Assembly: GCA_021808195.1 (NCBI GenBank) | Contig: JAKBCE010000048.1 | Coordinates: 1-20,950 of the forward strand | Direction of reading: 5' to 3' | Source: Pseudomonadota bacterium | GTDB lineage: Bacteria > Pseudomonadota > Gammaproteobacteria > Steroidobacterales > Steroidobacteraceae | DNA length: 20,950 bases | Part shown: piece after piece, positions 8,337-16,031 of the stretch | Numbering within the stretch: position 1 is the first letter of the stretch | How the letters are laid out: each line of letters begins with the position of its first letter | Translations under genes and position numbers: made by a program | The notes under the pieces: model-generated | Databases searched by the model: none | What the model was told of the DNA's origin: nothing | The model's input: only the letters and a program-made list of their open reading frames with translations

Positions 8337-9371
8337 ATGCGAGGCATGTTGGGATTGCGCGAAGCGGGCGTGTATTACGCGCTGCTGATTCTGGTCGGGG
8401 CACTCACGGTGATCACCGCCGTACTCGGCCGCCCGAGCTATCTGAATCCGGTCAACCTCATCAATATTCTGTACCAGACCGCGCCGGTCGCGATCATGGG
8501 CGTGGCGATGACGGTGGTGCTGATCACCGGCAATTTCGATCTATCGGTTGCCTCGGTCGCCGCTTTCGCCGCTGCCGTCAACATTCTCACCATCGATCAG
8601 GCGGGGTTCTGGGGTGCGATGGCGCTGTCGCTCGCCGCCGCTGGTGCGCTCGGGGCGCTCAATGGCGCGATGGTCGAGCTGGTCGGCATCAACGCCTTCA
8701 TCGTCACCCTCGGCACGCTGACCGCGATCCGGGGACTCGTGCTGGTGGTGACCAATGGCCGCTCGCTGATGGTCGGTACCGCCGGCTCGCTCGCGGTCAT
8801 GACGCATTTCGAAAGCGGCCGGGCCCTCGGACTGCCGCTGCCCATTCTGTACATGGCCGGCTTCACGCTGCTCACCTGGCTGGTGCTGCACTTCACCACC
8901 GCGGGCCGGCGCATTTATGCGGCAGGCGGCAATGCCGAGGCGGCGCGCCTCGCCGGCATCAACGTGCGGGCCTACAAGCTCGGCGCGTTCGTTTTCTCGG
9001 CGCTCGCGGCGGGATTCGCCGGCGTACTGTACGCCTCGCGGTTCGGCGCGATGAATCCCACGGCGCTGCAGGGCGAGGAACTCACGGTCATCGCCGCGGC
9101 GATCCTCGGCGGCACCTCGCTCTTTGGCGGCGCCGGCAGTGTGCTGAAGACCGTGGCCGGCGCGCTCGTGCTCTATACCCTGACCAACGGTTTCAACGTG
9201 CTGAACCTGGGTGCGAACTACCAGGGCCTGATCGAGGGCACCGTGCTGATTGGCGCGGCGGCCATCTACACGGTGGGCGGGCGCAGCCGCGGCCCCCGGG
9301 GGCGCCTGGGCGAGCCGCCGTCCGGCGCGCCCGAGGTCCATCAGGCACAATCCCAGCCGACCGTCCTCTGA
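8337..9371 (+). CDS. Sugar ABC importer permease (RbsC/XylH type)
   Basis: The 344-residue integral membrane protein has about eight to ten hydrophobic segments. GVAMTVVLITGNFDLSVAS (about 59-77) matches the RbsC signature (xGMT.V..tGGIDLSVGS), and later AAILGGTSLFGGAGS is the conserved loop that contacts the ATPase. The ATG at 8337 has a G-rich ribosome site just upstream and begins immediately before the first membrane helix. Its C-terminal tail is hydrophilic and Pro/Gly-rich. Together with the two preceding genes it makes a full CUT2 importer, so no separate permease gene is needed. Confidence 0.92.
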   Translation: MRGMLGLREAGVYYALLILVGALTVITAVLGRPSYLNPVNLINILYQTAPVAIMGVAMTVVLITGNFDLSVASVAAFAAAVNILTIDQAGFWGAMALSLAAAGALGALNGAMVELVGINAFIVTLGTLTAIRGLVLVVTNGRSLMVGTAGSLAVMTHFESGRALGLPLPILYMAGFTLLTWLVLHFTTAGRRIYAAGGNAEAARLAGINVRAYKLGAFVFSALAAGFAGVLYASRFGAMNPTALQGEELTVIAAAILGGTSLFGGAGSVLKTVAGALVLYTLTNGFNVLNLGANYQGLIEGTVLIGAAAIYTVGGRSRGPRGRLGEPPSGAPEVHQAQSQPTVL

Positions 9372-9387
9372 GGCGAAAGGAGGTTGC

Positions 9388-10221
9388 ATGACCAACGATA
9401 GGCTGCTCGATCTCGAGGAACGCCGCACCAAATACTCCGTGCCGGCGCTCGAGAAGGGTCTCGACGTACTCGAATACCTCTCCGATCAGGCCGTGCCGCT
9501 CACGCAGGCACAGCTGGCACGCGCGCTGAACCGCCAGGCCGGGGAAATCTTCCGCATGCTCGCGTGCCTGGAGAGCCGCGGCTACCTGCGGCGCGAGCCG
9601 ATCAGCGGCGCCTATTCGCTGACGCTGAAGCTGTTCGAACTCTCGCGCACGCACTCCCCGTACGAGGTGCTGCTGAAGGCGGCGCAGCCGCTGATGCGCG
9701 GGCTGGCCGAGGACCTGCGCGAGTCCTGTCACCTCTCGGTGCTGCACCGCGAGCGGGTGCTGGTACTGGCCCAGGAGGAAAGCCCGAAGCCATTCCGTCT
9801 GTCGGTCGAAGTCGGCTCGCAGCACTCCCCGATGCACACCACCTCCGGACGGGTGCTGCTGGCGAACATGTCGAGCGACGCCTGCGAGGAGCTGCTGACG
9901 CACGACCTGGAGTGGCGGCGCGAAAAACCCGCAACCCGCACCCAGTTCCTCAAACGTCTGGCGGCCATCCGCGCGCGCGGCTACGAACGTTCCGAGGGCG
10001 AGCGCTTCGTCGGTGGACTGGACATCGGTGTGCCGGTCGGCGCGCCCGGCTCGTCCATCAAGGCCGCGCTCACCATCGCGACTCTGAAGGAAAAGAACGG
10101 GCCGAGCCTCGAGACCATGCTCCCGGCGCTGCAGACCTGCGCGGAGGTCATCGCCGTGCACGCAGGCCTGAAGCCGGAAGAGGAGGCGCACGGTGCGTCC
10201 GCTCCGCATAGCAGTTCGTAA
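9388..10221 (+). CDS. IclR family transcriptional regulator
   Basis: The protein has 277 residues. The N-terminal winged helix-turn-helix (PALEKGLDVLEYL, then LTQAQLARALNR, then MLACLESRGYLRRE, about 19-70) is followed by the IclR effector domain. In that domain HTTSGRVLLA and GGLDIGVPVGAPGSSIKAALTI correspond to the ligand-binding core. AAAGGAGGT (9376-9384) is an excellent ribosome site for the ATG at 9388. It sits inside the catabolic operon directly after the permease gene and overlaps the next gene by 29 bases. IclR proteins usually repress or activate adjacent catabolic genes in response to a pathway acid. A natural target is the palindrome at 4093-4106. Confidence 0.92.
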   Translation: MTNDRLLDLEERRTKYSVPALEKGLDVLEYLSDQAVPLTQAQLARALNRQAGEIFRMLACLESRGYLRREPISGAYSLTLKLFELSRTHSPYEVLLKAAQPLMRGLAEDLRESCHLSVLHRERVLVLAQEESPKPFRLSVEVGSQHSPMHTTSGRVLLANMSSDACEELLTHDLEWRREKPATRTQFLKRLAAIRARGYERSEGERFVGGLDIGVPVGAPGSSIKAALTIATLKEKNGPSLETMLPALQTCAEVIAVHAGLKPEEEAHGASAPHSSS

Positions 10222-11383
10222 GTTCGATCCGTTCGAGACGGCTTTGCGCCGCCAGTTCGAGGATTTCGCGCGTACTGCGGGTGGCGCACCGACACTGGAA
10301 ATCGAAGCGCTCGAGCTGAACGAGCTGCACGCGCGGCTGCTGCAGCAGCCGGCGCTGCGCGACGGGACGCTCGATCTGGCCTTTCTGTGCACCGACTGGC
10401 TCGCCGAGGCGCATGCCGCGGGCGTGATCGAGAACTTGCGCCCCCACCAGGAGCGAGCCCCGATTGCCGATTTTCCGAACGCCTGGAGTCGCTCGCTGGT
10501 CTCACTGCAGGATTTCGCCGGCGGCTTCTGGGCAATGCCCTATCACGATGGTCCGGAGTGCCTCATCTACCGCAAGGATCTGCTCGAGGCCGCGGGCCTT
10601 GGGGTGCCCGCCACCTGGGAGGATTTTCACGCCACCGCCCGAGCGCTGCACGACCCTGCGCGCGGCCTCTACGGTACCGTCCTCGCACTCTACCCGGACG
10701 GCCACAACGGCTTTTACGACTTCTGCATCCAGGTCTGGTCGCGCGGCGGCGAGCCATTCGGCCCTGACGCCCGGCCGCAGCTGCGCAGCGCCGAAGCCGA
10801 GGCGGCACTCGACTTCCTGCGGCATCTGGCACGCGATCCGGCGGCGATTGCTCCGGGCGCGCGCGCGCTGGACAGCGTGAAGTCAGGTCTGCTCTTCTGC
10901 GCCGGTCAGGTCGCGCTGATGGCCAACTGGTTCGGATTCGCCGCACTCGCGCACCGCTGGGAAGGCAGCGCGGTCCGCGATCGTGTCGCGATCGCTCCGC
11001 TGCCCAAGGGGCCGGGAGGCCGCAGTGTCTCGCTCAACGTGTTCTGGGTGATCGCCCTTGCCGCCGGTTCCACCCAGAAGACGCTGGCGTGGGAATTTCT
11101 GCGCCACCTCGCGACGGCACCGATGGACAAAATTACGACGCTGGAAGGGGGAATCGGAGTGCGCCGCTCCACCTGGGCTGATGCGCAGGTGAATCACATG
11201 ATTCCGTTCTACCACCAGCTCGAGAGCCTGCACGCGAACGCCCGTGAGTTGCCGCTGCATCCGCGGCTCGCGGAGGCGTCCCACGCGATCGACGAGCTGC
11301 TCGCGCGCGCACTCGATACCGAGGAATCGAGCCGCGCGCTGCTGAACGCAGCACAGCGGCGTCTTGAGGATATCCTGCGATGA
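10193..11383 (+). CDS. Second family 1 solute-binding-protein-like, no signal peptide
   Basis: The 396-residue protein has family 1 binding-protein architecture: LRIAVRKFDPFETALRRQF, then GTLDLAFLCTDWLAEA, FWAMPYHDGPECLIYRKDLLEAAGLGVPATWEDF (typical of sugar-binding proteins, about 111-144), and AWEFLRHLA near the C-terminus. As with the gene at 2910-4043, there is no signal peptide or lipobox. The GTG at 10193 lies six bases after a GAGGAGG ribosome site (10180-10186), and the first structural strand begins within five residues, so the missing signal is not a start-calling error. The start lies inside the iclR 3' end, and the stop overlaps the next gene by ATGA. A cytosolic location and a non-transport role are inferred. 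Confidence 0.8.
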   Translation: MRPLRIAVRKFDPFETALRRQFEDFARTAGGAPTLEIEALELNELHARLLQQPALRDGTLDLAFLCTDWLAEAHAAGVIENLRPHQERAPIADFPNAWSRSLVSLQDFAGGFWAMPYHDGPECLIYRKDLLEAAGLGVPATWEDFHATARALHDPARGLYGTVLALYPDGHNGFYDFCIQVWSRGGEPFGPDARPQLRSAEAEAALDFLRHLARDPAAIAPGARALDSVKSGLLFCAGQVALMANWFGFAALAHRWEGSAVRDRVAIAPLPKGPGGRSVSLNVFWVIALAAGSTQKTLAWEFLRHLATAPMDKITTLEGGIGVRRSTWADAQVNHMIPFYHQLESLHANARELPLHPRLAEASHAIDELLARALDTEESSRALLNAAQRRLEDILR

Positions 11384-12450
11384 GCCGACTCTGGTCGCCT
11401 GCGGCGCTGCGCCAGCACCACCCGCGTCCGAGTGCCCCGCGCCCGATCGTGATCATCGGCACCGGCGGCATCGTCAACGACGCGCACCTGCCGGCGTACC
11501 GCAAGGCGGGGTTCGCCGTGGCGGGCGTGTTCGACGTCGACGGTGCCAAGGCGCGCGACATCGCGCAGCGCTGGGGCGTCGAGCGGGTGTATCGAACCCT
11601 CGAGGAGGCCGCCGCCACGCCCGAGTGCGTCTTCGACGTTGCTGCGCCGCCGGTGGCCCACCGGGCCATTCTCTCGGTGCTGCCCGCCGGCGCACCAGTG
11701 CTGATCCAAAAGCCGCTCGGACTCGACTTGGCGCAGGCCACCGCGATCCGTGCCGTCTGCCGCGAGCGGCGGCTCATCGCCGCGGTCAACTTCCAGCTGC
11801 GCTTCGCGCCGATGATGGAGGCCGTGGCGGCGGCCGTGGCGGAGGGACTCCTGGGGCGGCTCATCGACCTCGAAGTGCATCTCAGTCTGGTGACGCCGTG
11901 GGAACTGTTCCCGCACCTCAATCCGAATCCGCGCGTCGAGATCGTCTCGCACTCCATTCATTATCTCGACACGCTGCGCGCGCTCGCCGGTGAGCCGCGT
12001 GGGGTGCTGGCGCGAACCTACCACTATCCGGGCAGTGCGCTGGCACAGACTCGAACCAGTGCCATCCTCGACTACGGTTCGCAGCGACGCGTGACGCTTT
12101 CAATCAATCACCATCACGACTTCGGCCGCCAGTTCCAGGACGCGACGTTCCGCATCGAAGGCGAGCAGGGCGCGGCGCTCGTGAAGCTCGGTCTGCTGCT
12201 CGATTACCCGCGCGGGGAGCCGGACGAGCTGTGGTTCGCGCCCCGCGGCGGTCCCTGGCAGTCTGTACCGCTCGAGGGCGCCTGGTTTCCCGATGCGTTC
12301 ATCGGCACGATGTCCAACCTGCAGCGATTCGCGACTGGTGAGGACGAAGTGCTGCGCACCTCGGTTGAGGACGCCTGGCGCACCATGGCGCTCGTCGAGG
12401 CGTGTTATCAATCCAACGAAGCGCCCGCGACCCCCATTCCCCAATCCTGA
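11380..12450 (+). CDS. Gfo/Idh/MocA family NAD(P)-dependent oxidoreductase
   Basis: The 356-residue protein has an N-terminal Rossmann fold (IVIIGTGGIVNDAHLPAY, 23-40, with acidic D52/D54 at the end of strand 2, suggesting NAD). It has the family's lysine loop as LIQKPLG (K111) and a SHSIHYLD segment with H194 as the likely catalytic histidine. The usual EKP motif reads QKP here. Family members oxidise or reduce hydroxyls of sugars, inositols and sugar acids; D-apiose dehydrogenase belongs to it. About 20 extra residues precede the Rossmann fold. Start and upstream stop share ATGA, so it is co-translated with the signal-less binding protein. The substrate is not identifiable. Confidence 0.88.
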   Translation: MSRLWSPAALRQHHPRPSAPRPIVIIGTGGIVNDAHLPAYRKAGFAVAGVFDVDGAKARDIAQRWGVERVYRTLEEAAATPECVFDVAAPPVAHRAILSVLPAGAPVLIQKPLGLDLAQATAIRAVCRERRLIAAVNFQLRFAPMMEAVAAAVAEGLLGRLIDLEVHLSLVTPWELFPHLNPNPRVEIVSHSIHYLDTLRALAGEPRGVLARTYHYPGSALAQTRTSAILDYGSQRRVTLSINHHHDFGRQFQDATFRIEGEQGAALVKLGLLLDYPRGEPDELWFAPRGGPWQSVPLEGAWFPDAFIGTMSNLQRFATGEDEVLRTSVEDAWRTMALVEACYQSNEAPATPIPQS

Positions 12451-12475
12451 GTTCAGCTCCCCCCGAGAACCGATC

Positions 12476-13216
12476 ATGTCCAACACTTCACCCCAACTTC
12501 AGGGCAAGCGCGCGCTCGTGACCGCCGCGGCTCAGGGTATCGGCCGCGCCAGCGCATTGGCGCTCGCGGCCGCAGGCGCGCACGTGCTCGCTACCGACAT
12601 CGACGAAGAGAAGCTTAAGCCCCTGGCGGAGCGCGGCATCGAGACCTGCGGCATGGACGTGCGAGCCCCGCAGAGCATCCGCGCGGCCGTAGACCGTGCC
12701 GGTGCCGTCGACATCCTGTTCAACTGCGCCGGCTGCGTCCATCACGGTACGATTCTCGACAGCAGCGAGGCGGATTTGGATGTCGCCTACGAACTGAACG
12801 TCAAGGCGATGTATCGGATCATCCGCGCCGTGCTCCCCGGCATGCTCGAGCGCGGCGAGGGCAGCATCATCAACATGGCCTCGGTGGCGAGCAGTGTCAA
12901 AGGCGTACCGGTGCGCTGCGTGTACGGAACGACCAAAGCCGCCGTGATCGGGCTGACCAAGTCGGTGGCAGCGGATTTCGTTGGCCGCGGCGTTCGCTGC
13001 AATGCGATCTGTCCCGGTACCGTCCAGACCCCCTCTCTGGAGGAACGCCTGCGCGCCCAGGGCGACTACGAGCAGACGCGCGCGGCATTCATCGCGCGCC
13101 AGCCGATCGGCCGCATCGGTCGGCCCGAGGAGATCGCGGATCTGGTGGTCTACCTGGCCGGCGCTCGCTACACGACCGGTCAGATTCACGTGATCGACGG
13201 TGGTTGGAGCATCTGA
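12476..13216 (+). CDS. SDR dehydrogenase resembling 2-keto-3-deoxy-L-fuconate dehydrogenase
   Basis: The 246-residue classical SDR has a nucleotide loop TAAAQGIGRA (16-25), ATDID with D41 selecting NAD, NCAG (83-86), and catalytic S136/Y150/K154 (YGTTK). The stretches FNCAGCVHHGTILD, SVASSVKGVPVRCVYGTTKAAVIGLTKSVAADF and CPGTVQTPSL closely match, from memory, the BDH2/DHRS6 branch. That branch includes the Xanthomonas 2-keto-3-deoxy-L-fuconate dehydrogenase. Such an enzyme oxidises C4 of a 2-keto-3-deoxy sugar acid to the 2,4-diketo compound before hydrolytic cleavage. The ribosome site is weak, and the gap to the previous gene is 25 bases. It could equally use another 3-hydroxy acid. Confidence 0.85.
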   Translation: MSNTSPQLQGKRALVTAAAQGIGRASALALAAAGAHVLATDIDEEKLKPLAERGIETCGMDVRAPQSIRAAVDRAGAVDILFNCAGCVHHGTILDSSEADLDVAYELNVKAMYRIIRAVLPGMLERGEGSIINMASVASSVKGVPVRCVYGTTKAAVIGLTKSVAADFVGRGVRCNAICPGTVQTPSLEERLRAQGDYEQTRAAFIARQPIGRIGRPEEIADLVVYLAGARYTTGQIHVIDGGWSI

Positions 13217-13263
13217 GAGGATAGCCTGGCCCCCTGCACCTTCTGCACTCGGAGCGAGCGCCC

Positions 13264-14454
13264 ATGCCCTGGAAACGCCGGCCCTTCACCGGACGGGATC
13301 TCAGCGCGGCCTTGAACATCGCCGATCTGCGCGAGGCGGCCCGGCGCCGCGTGCCGGGCTTTGTCTTCGAATACGTCGAAGGCGGTGCCGAAGACGAGGC
13401 GACGCTGCACGGCAATCGGGCCGCATTCGCGGCGCTGAAGTTCGTACCCCCGACCCTCGTGCCAACCGAAGGCCGAACGCTGACGGCGGAACTCTTCGGT
13501 GCACCGATGCGCGCGCCGTTCGCCATTGCGCCGACGGGTTTGAACGGCATGCTGCATCCGCAAGGTGATGTGGCCCTGGCGCGGGCGGCTGCGGCTGCGG
13601 GTATTCCCTACACACTGAGTACGGTCTCGACGACGCTGCTCGAGGATGTCGCCCGCCAGGCGGGTGGCCGGCTCTGGATGCAGCTGTACGTGATGCGCAA
13701 CCGCGCCATTGCCGAGGACATCATGCATCGAGCCGCCGCGAGCGGCTACGAAGCACTGCTGTTCACCACCGATGCCAATGTGTTCGGCAGCCGCGAATGG
13801 GACAAGCGCAACTACAGCAGCCCGGGACAGCCGAGGCTGCGAGCGGCGCTCGATGTCCTGCGGCACCCTCGCTGGCTGACCCAGGTGCTGTTGCGGCGAG
13901 GCATGCCGCGTTTCCGGAACATCGAGACGTTCCTGCCGCCGGGAGCCGCAACGGCCGTCGGCGGCAGCACCATCATCCCGCAGATGTTCACCCCGACGCT
14001 CGCCTGGGAGGACATCGCGTGGGTGCGGGAGCACTGGCCGCACAAGCTGCTGATCAAGGGGGTGTTGACCGTCGCCGATGCGCAGAAGGCCGCCGAGCTC
14101 GGCTGCGACGGGATCGTCCTGACCAATCACGGCGGGCGACAGCTCGACTCGTGTGTGGCGCCCATCGAGGTGCTCCCCGAGATCGCAGCGGCGGTCGGCG
14201 GCCGCCTGCGGGTCCTCATCGACAGTGGCTTTCGCCGCGGTACCGACATCGCCAAGGCACTCGCGCTCGGGGCCGATGCGGTGTTGCTCGGTCGGGCGAC
14301 GCTCTATGGGCTTGCCGCGGCGGGCGAAGAGGGCGCCGGGCGCGCGTTGCAGATGCTCAGCGTCGAACTCGACCGGGTGCTCGGGCAACTCAGCTGCCGC
14401 AGCGTGCGTGATCTCGGTCCGCATCTGCTGCGCGGTCCCGGCGGCATCGCTTAG
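13264..14454 (+). CDS. FMN-dependent L-2-hydroxy-acid dehydrogenase (LldD/MdlB family)
   Basis: The 396-residue enzyme of the lactate/mandelate dehydrogenase and glycolate oxidase family oxidises an (S)-2-hydroxy acid to the 2-oxo acid. FEYVEGGAEDE (35-45, Y37), MQLYV (139-143), D170, LIKGVLT (K265), TNHGGRQLD with catalytic H289 and substrate-binding R292, and IDSGFRRGTD for the FMN phosphate are all present. The insert around 190-235 is the usual loop 4 region, which decides membrane or acceptor contacts. The ATG at 13264 has GGAG nine bases upstream. It is the last gene of the operon and ends 18 bases from the convergent FAD dehydrogenase. L-lactate or glycolate from sugar-acid cleavage are plausible substrates. 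Confidence 0.92.
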   Translation: MPWKRRPFTGRDLSAALNIADLREAARRRVPGFVFEYVEGGAEDEATLHGNRAAFAALKFVPPTLVPTEGRTLTAELFGAPMRAPFAIAPTGLNGMLHPQGDVALARAAAAAGIPYTLSTVSTTLLEDVARQAGGRLWMQLYVMRNRAIAEDIMHRAAASGYEALLFTTDANVFGSREWDKRNYSSPGQPRLRAALDVLRHPRWLTQVLLRRGMPRFRNIETFLPPGAATAVGGSTIIPQMFTPTLAWEDIAWVREHWPHKLLIKGVLTVADAQKAAELGCDGIVLTNHGGRQLDSCVAPIEVLPEIAAAVGGRLRVLIDSGFRRGTDIAKALALGADAVLLGRATLYGLAAAGEEGAGRALQMLSVELDRVLGQLSCRSVRDLGPHLLRGPGGIA

Positions 14455-14472
14455 GTCCGCCGGCCGCGGCCT

Positions 14473-15876
14473 TCAGCCTGATGCCGGCAGTACCTTGCCG
14501 GGGTTGAGAATGTTGCGCGGGTCGAGGGCCTGCTTCAACGTGCGCATCAGGGCAATCTCCTCCGGCGAGCGCGACAGCGGCAGGTAGCTGCGTTTCTGCA
14601 GACCAATGCCGTGTTCGCCGGAAATCGATGCCCCGGCGCGTCTGCCGAGCGGCGCGTACACCAGCGCTTCGATCGCTTCGTGCAGCTGCGCGGAATCCTC
14701 CTGCAGCCCGACCATCACGTGCAGGTTGCCGTCGCCGAGGTGACCCCACACCACGAAGCGGCACCCCGCGCCCCAACGCGCCGTCAGCGACTGGTGCACC
14801 TCGTCGAGGTAGCCCGGCATGTCCTCGATCTTCAGGCTGACGTCGAAGGCAGCGACCGGACCGTCGCGCGTGACCTGCGCGACGTCATCGCGCAGGCTCC
14901 ACATCGCGCGGCGTTCCAGATCGGACTTGGCAATGACCGCATCGGCGACTTCGCCGGCCTCGAGCGCCCCGCCGAGCACATTCTCGAACTGCTCGGCGTC
15001 TGCCTGCACGTTCGCGCCGCGCGTCTCGACGAGCACGTAGAACGGATGACCGGGCGGGAGTACGGGGCGGCCGAGCGCAGGGGCGCTGGTCACCAGGCGG
15101 TAGAACTGCTCCCACATCACCTCGAAAGAGGACAGAGAACCGGCCAGCTCCCGCTCCAGGCGGGTGAGCAGTCGCGGCAGGTGCGCAAACGCATCCACGG
15201 CGAGCAGTGCGACGTTTTCGCTCAGCGGCCGCGGCCGCAGCCGCAGTACCGCGCGCGTCACCACACCGAGCGTGCCTTCCGAGCCGATGAACAGGTGCTT
15301 CAGGTCATACCCGGCATTGTTCTTGATCAGCGTGTTCAGGGAGCTGATTACCGTACCGTCGGCGAGCACCGCTTCGAGTCCGAGCACCATGTCTCGGGTC
15401 ATGCCCCAGCGCAGCACGCGGTTGCCGCCCGCGTTGGTGGCAATCACCCCGCCCAGGGTCGCCGAACCGCGTGCGCCGAGATCCAGCGGCAGCAACAGGC
15501 CGTGCGCATCGGCGGCCTCGCAGGCGTTCTGCAGGATGCAGCCGGCCTGCACGCGCATCACCCGGTTCGTCTCGTCGATCTGTTCGATGGCATTCATGCG
15601 CTCGAGCGACAGTGCGAGGGCGCCGTCGGCCGCCGATCCGTCCACCAAACCCGTGCAGCCACCCCAGGGGACCACCGGCTGGCCGGCCGCGTGCGCCAGA
15701 GCGAGCGCGCAGGCGACCTCCTCGGTGCTGCGAGGTTTGAGCACCGCGAGCGGTGTGCCGAGGTGGACACCGAGGCCATGTGTCTGCGCGGCGTCGCGCG
15801 CCTCGAGTGCCGCGGTGCCCTGCAGCACGCCGTCCGGGCCGAGCGCGCCAGCGAGTTGTTCCACGAGTGAGCTCAT
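14473..15876 (-). CDS. GlcD-type FAD-linked D-2-hydroxy-acid dehydrogenase
   Basis: The 467-residue protein has a FAD_binding_4 domain (PVVPWGGCTGL, 67-77; GGVIATNAGGNR, 142-153; GSEGTLGVVT, 198-207) and a FAD-oxidase C-terminal domain with GHLGDGNLH (378-386), SGEHGIG (419-425) and LDPRNILNPGKVLP at the end. H379, H386 and E421 are the expected metal/substrate ligands. Relatives oxidise D-lactate, glycolate or D-2-hydroxyglutarate. It complements the L-specific enzyme encoded tail to tail next to it, so both stereoisomers could be handled. The ATG at 15876 has GGAG about seven bases upstream and an AT-rich promoter. No GlcE/GlcF partners are in the window. Confidence 0.9.
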   Translation of the reverse strand: MSSLVEQLAGALGPDGVLQGTAALEARDAAQTHGLGVHLGTPLAVLKPRSTEEVACALALAHAAGQPVVPWGGCTGLVDGSAADGALALSLERMNAIEQIDETNRVMRVQAGCILQNACEAADAHGLLLPLDLGARGSATLGGVIATNAGGNRVLRWGMTRDMVLGLEAVLADGTVISSLNTLIKNNAGYDLKHLFIGSEGTLGVVTRAVLRLRPRPLSENVALLAVDAFAHLPRLLTRLERELAGSLSSFEVMWEQFYRLVTSAPALGRPVLPPGHPFYVLVETRGANVQADAEQFENVLGGALEAGEVADAVIAKSDLERRAMWSLRDDVAQVTRDGPVAAFDVSLKIEDMPGYLDEVHQSLTARWGAGCRFVVWGHLGDGNLHVMVGLQEDSAQLHEAIEALVYAPLGRRAGASISGEHGIGLQKRSYLPLSRSPEEIALMRTLKQALDPRNILNPGKVLPASG

Positions 15877-15908
15877 TACGGACTCCAGCGCAACCGCGCA
15901 CTAAAAAT

Positions 15909-15937
15909 ATTATAAATCGGATGAGTGAGGGTTTCGA
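15909..15937 (-). promoter_or_regulatory. Promoter for the FAD-linked dehydrogenase gene
   Basis: On the minus strand a perfect TATAAT (15914-15909) lies 17 bases downstream of TCGAAA (15937-15932), a 4-of-6 match to TTGACA. The -10 box sits in a short AT-rich island (about 15902-15917) within very GC-rich DNA. Transcription would begin near 15902, leaving a leader of about 26 bases. Confidence 0.5.
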
Positions 15938-16031
15938 GCGCCGCTGCGGCCTGTTGGTCCGCGCGCAACCGTCCACCCCGCTGCGGGGCGCTATACTGGC
16001 GCGCCTGCATCGAGCCGAGAGCGCGCCAGCC

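Noticed and set aside
13186..14424. 412-codon minus-strand frame opposite the SDR/LldD genes
   Set aside because: It is an antisense shadow of high-GC coding DNA. The sense frame carries all FMN-enzyme motifs.
14459..14488. Possible terminator between the LldD and GlcD-type genes (GGCCGCGGCC and paired GCCGGC)
   Set aside because: The palindrome has no loop, the six-base arms enclose a long loop that reaches into coding sequence, and no T-run follows. The evidence is too weak to call.
14611..15870. 419-codon plus-strand frame opposite the FAD dehydrogenase
   Set aside because: It has low-complexity Arg/His/Gln-rich composition and no motif; the minus strand encodes a clear FAD enzyme.
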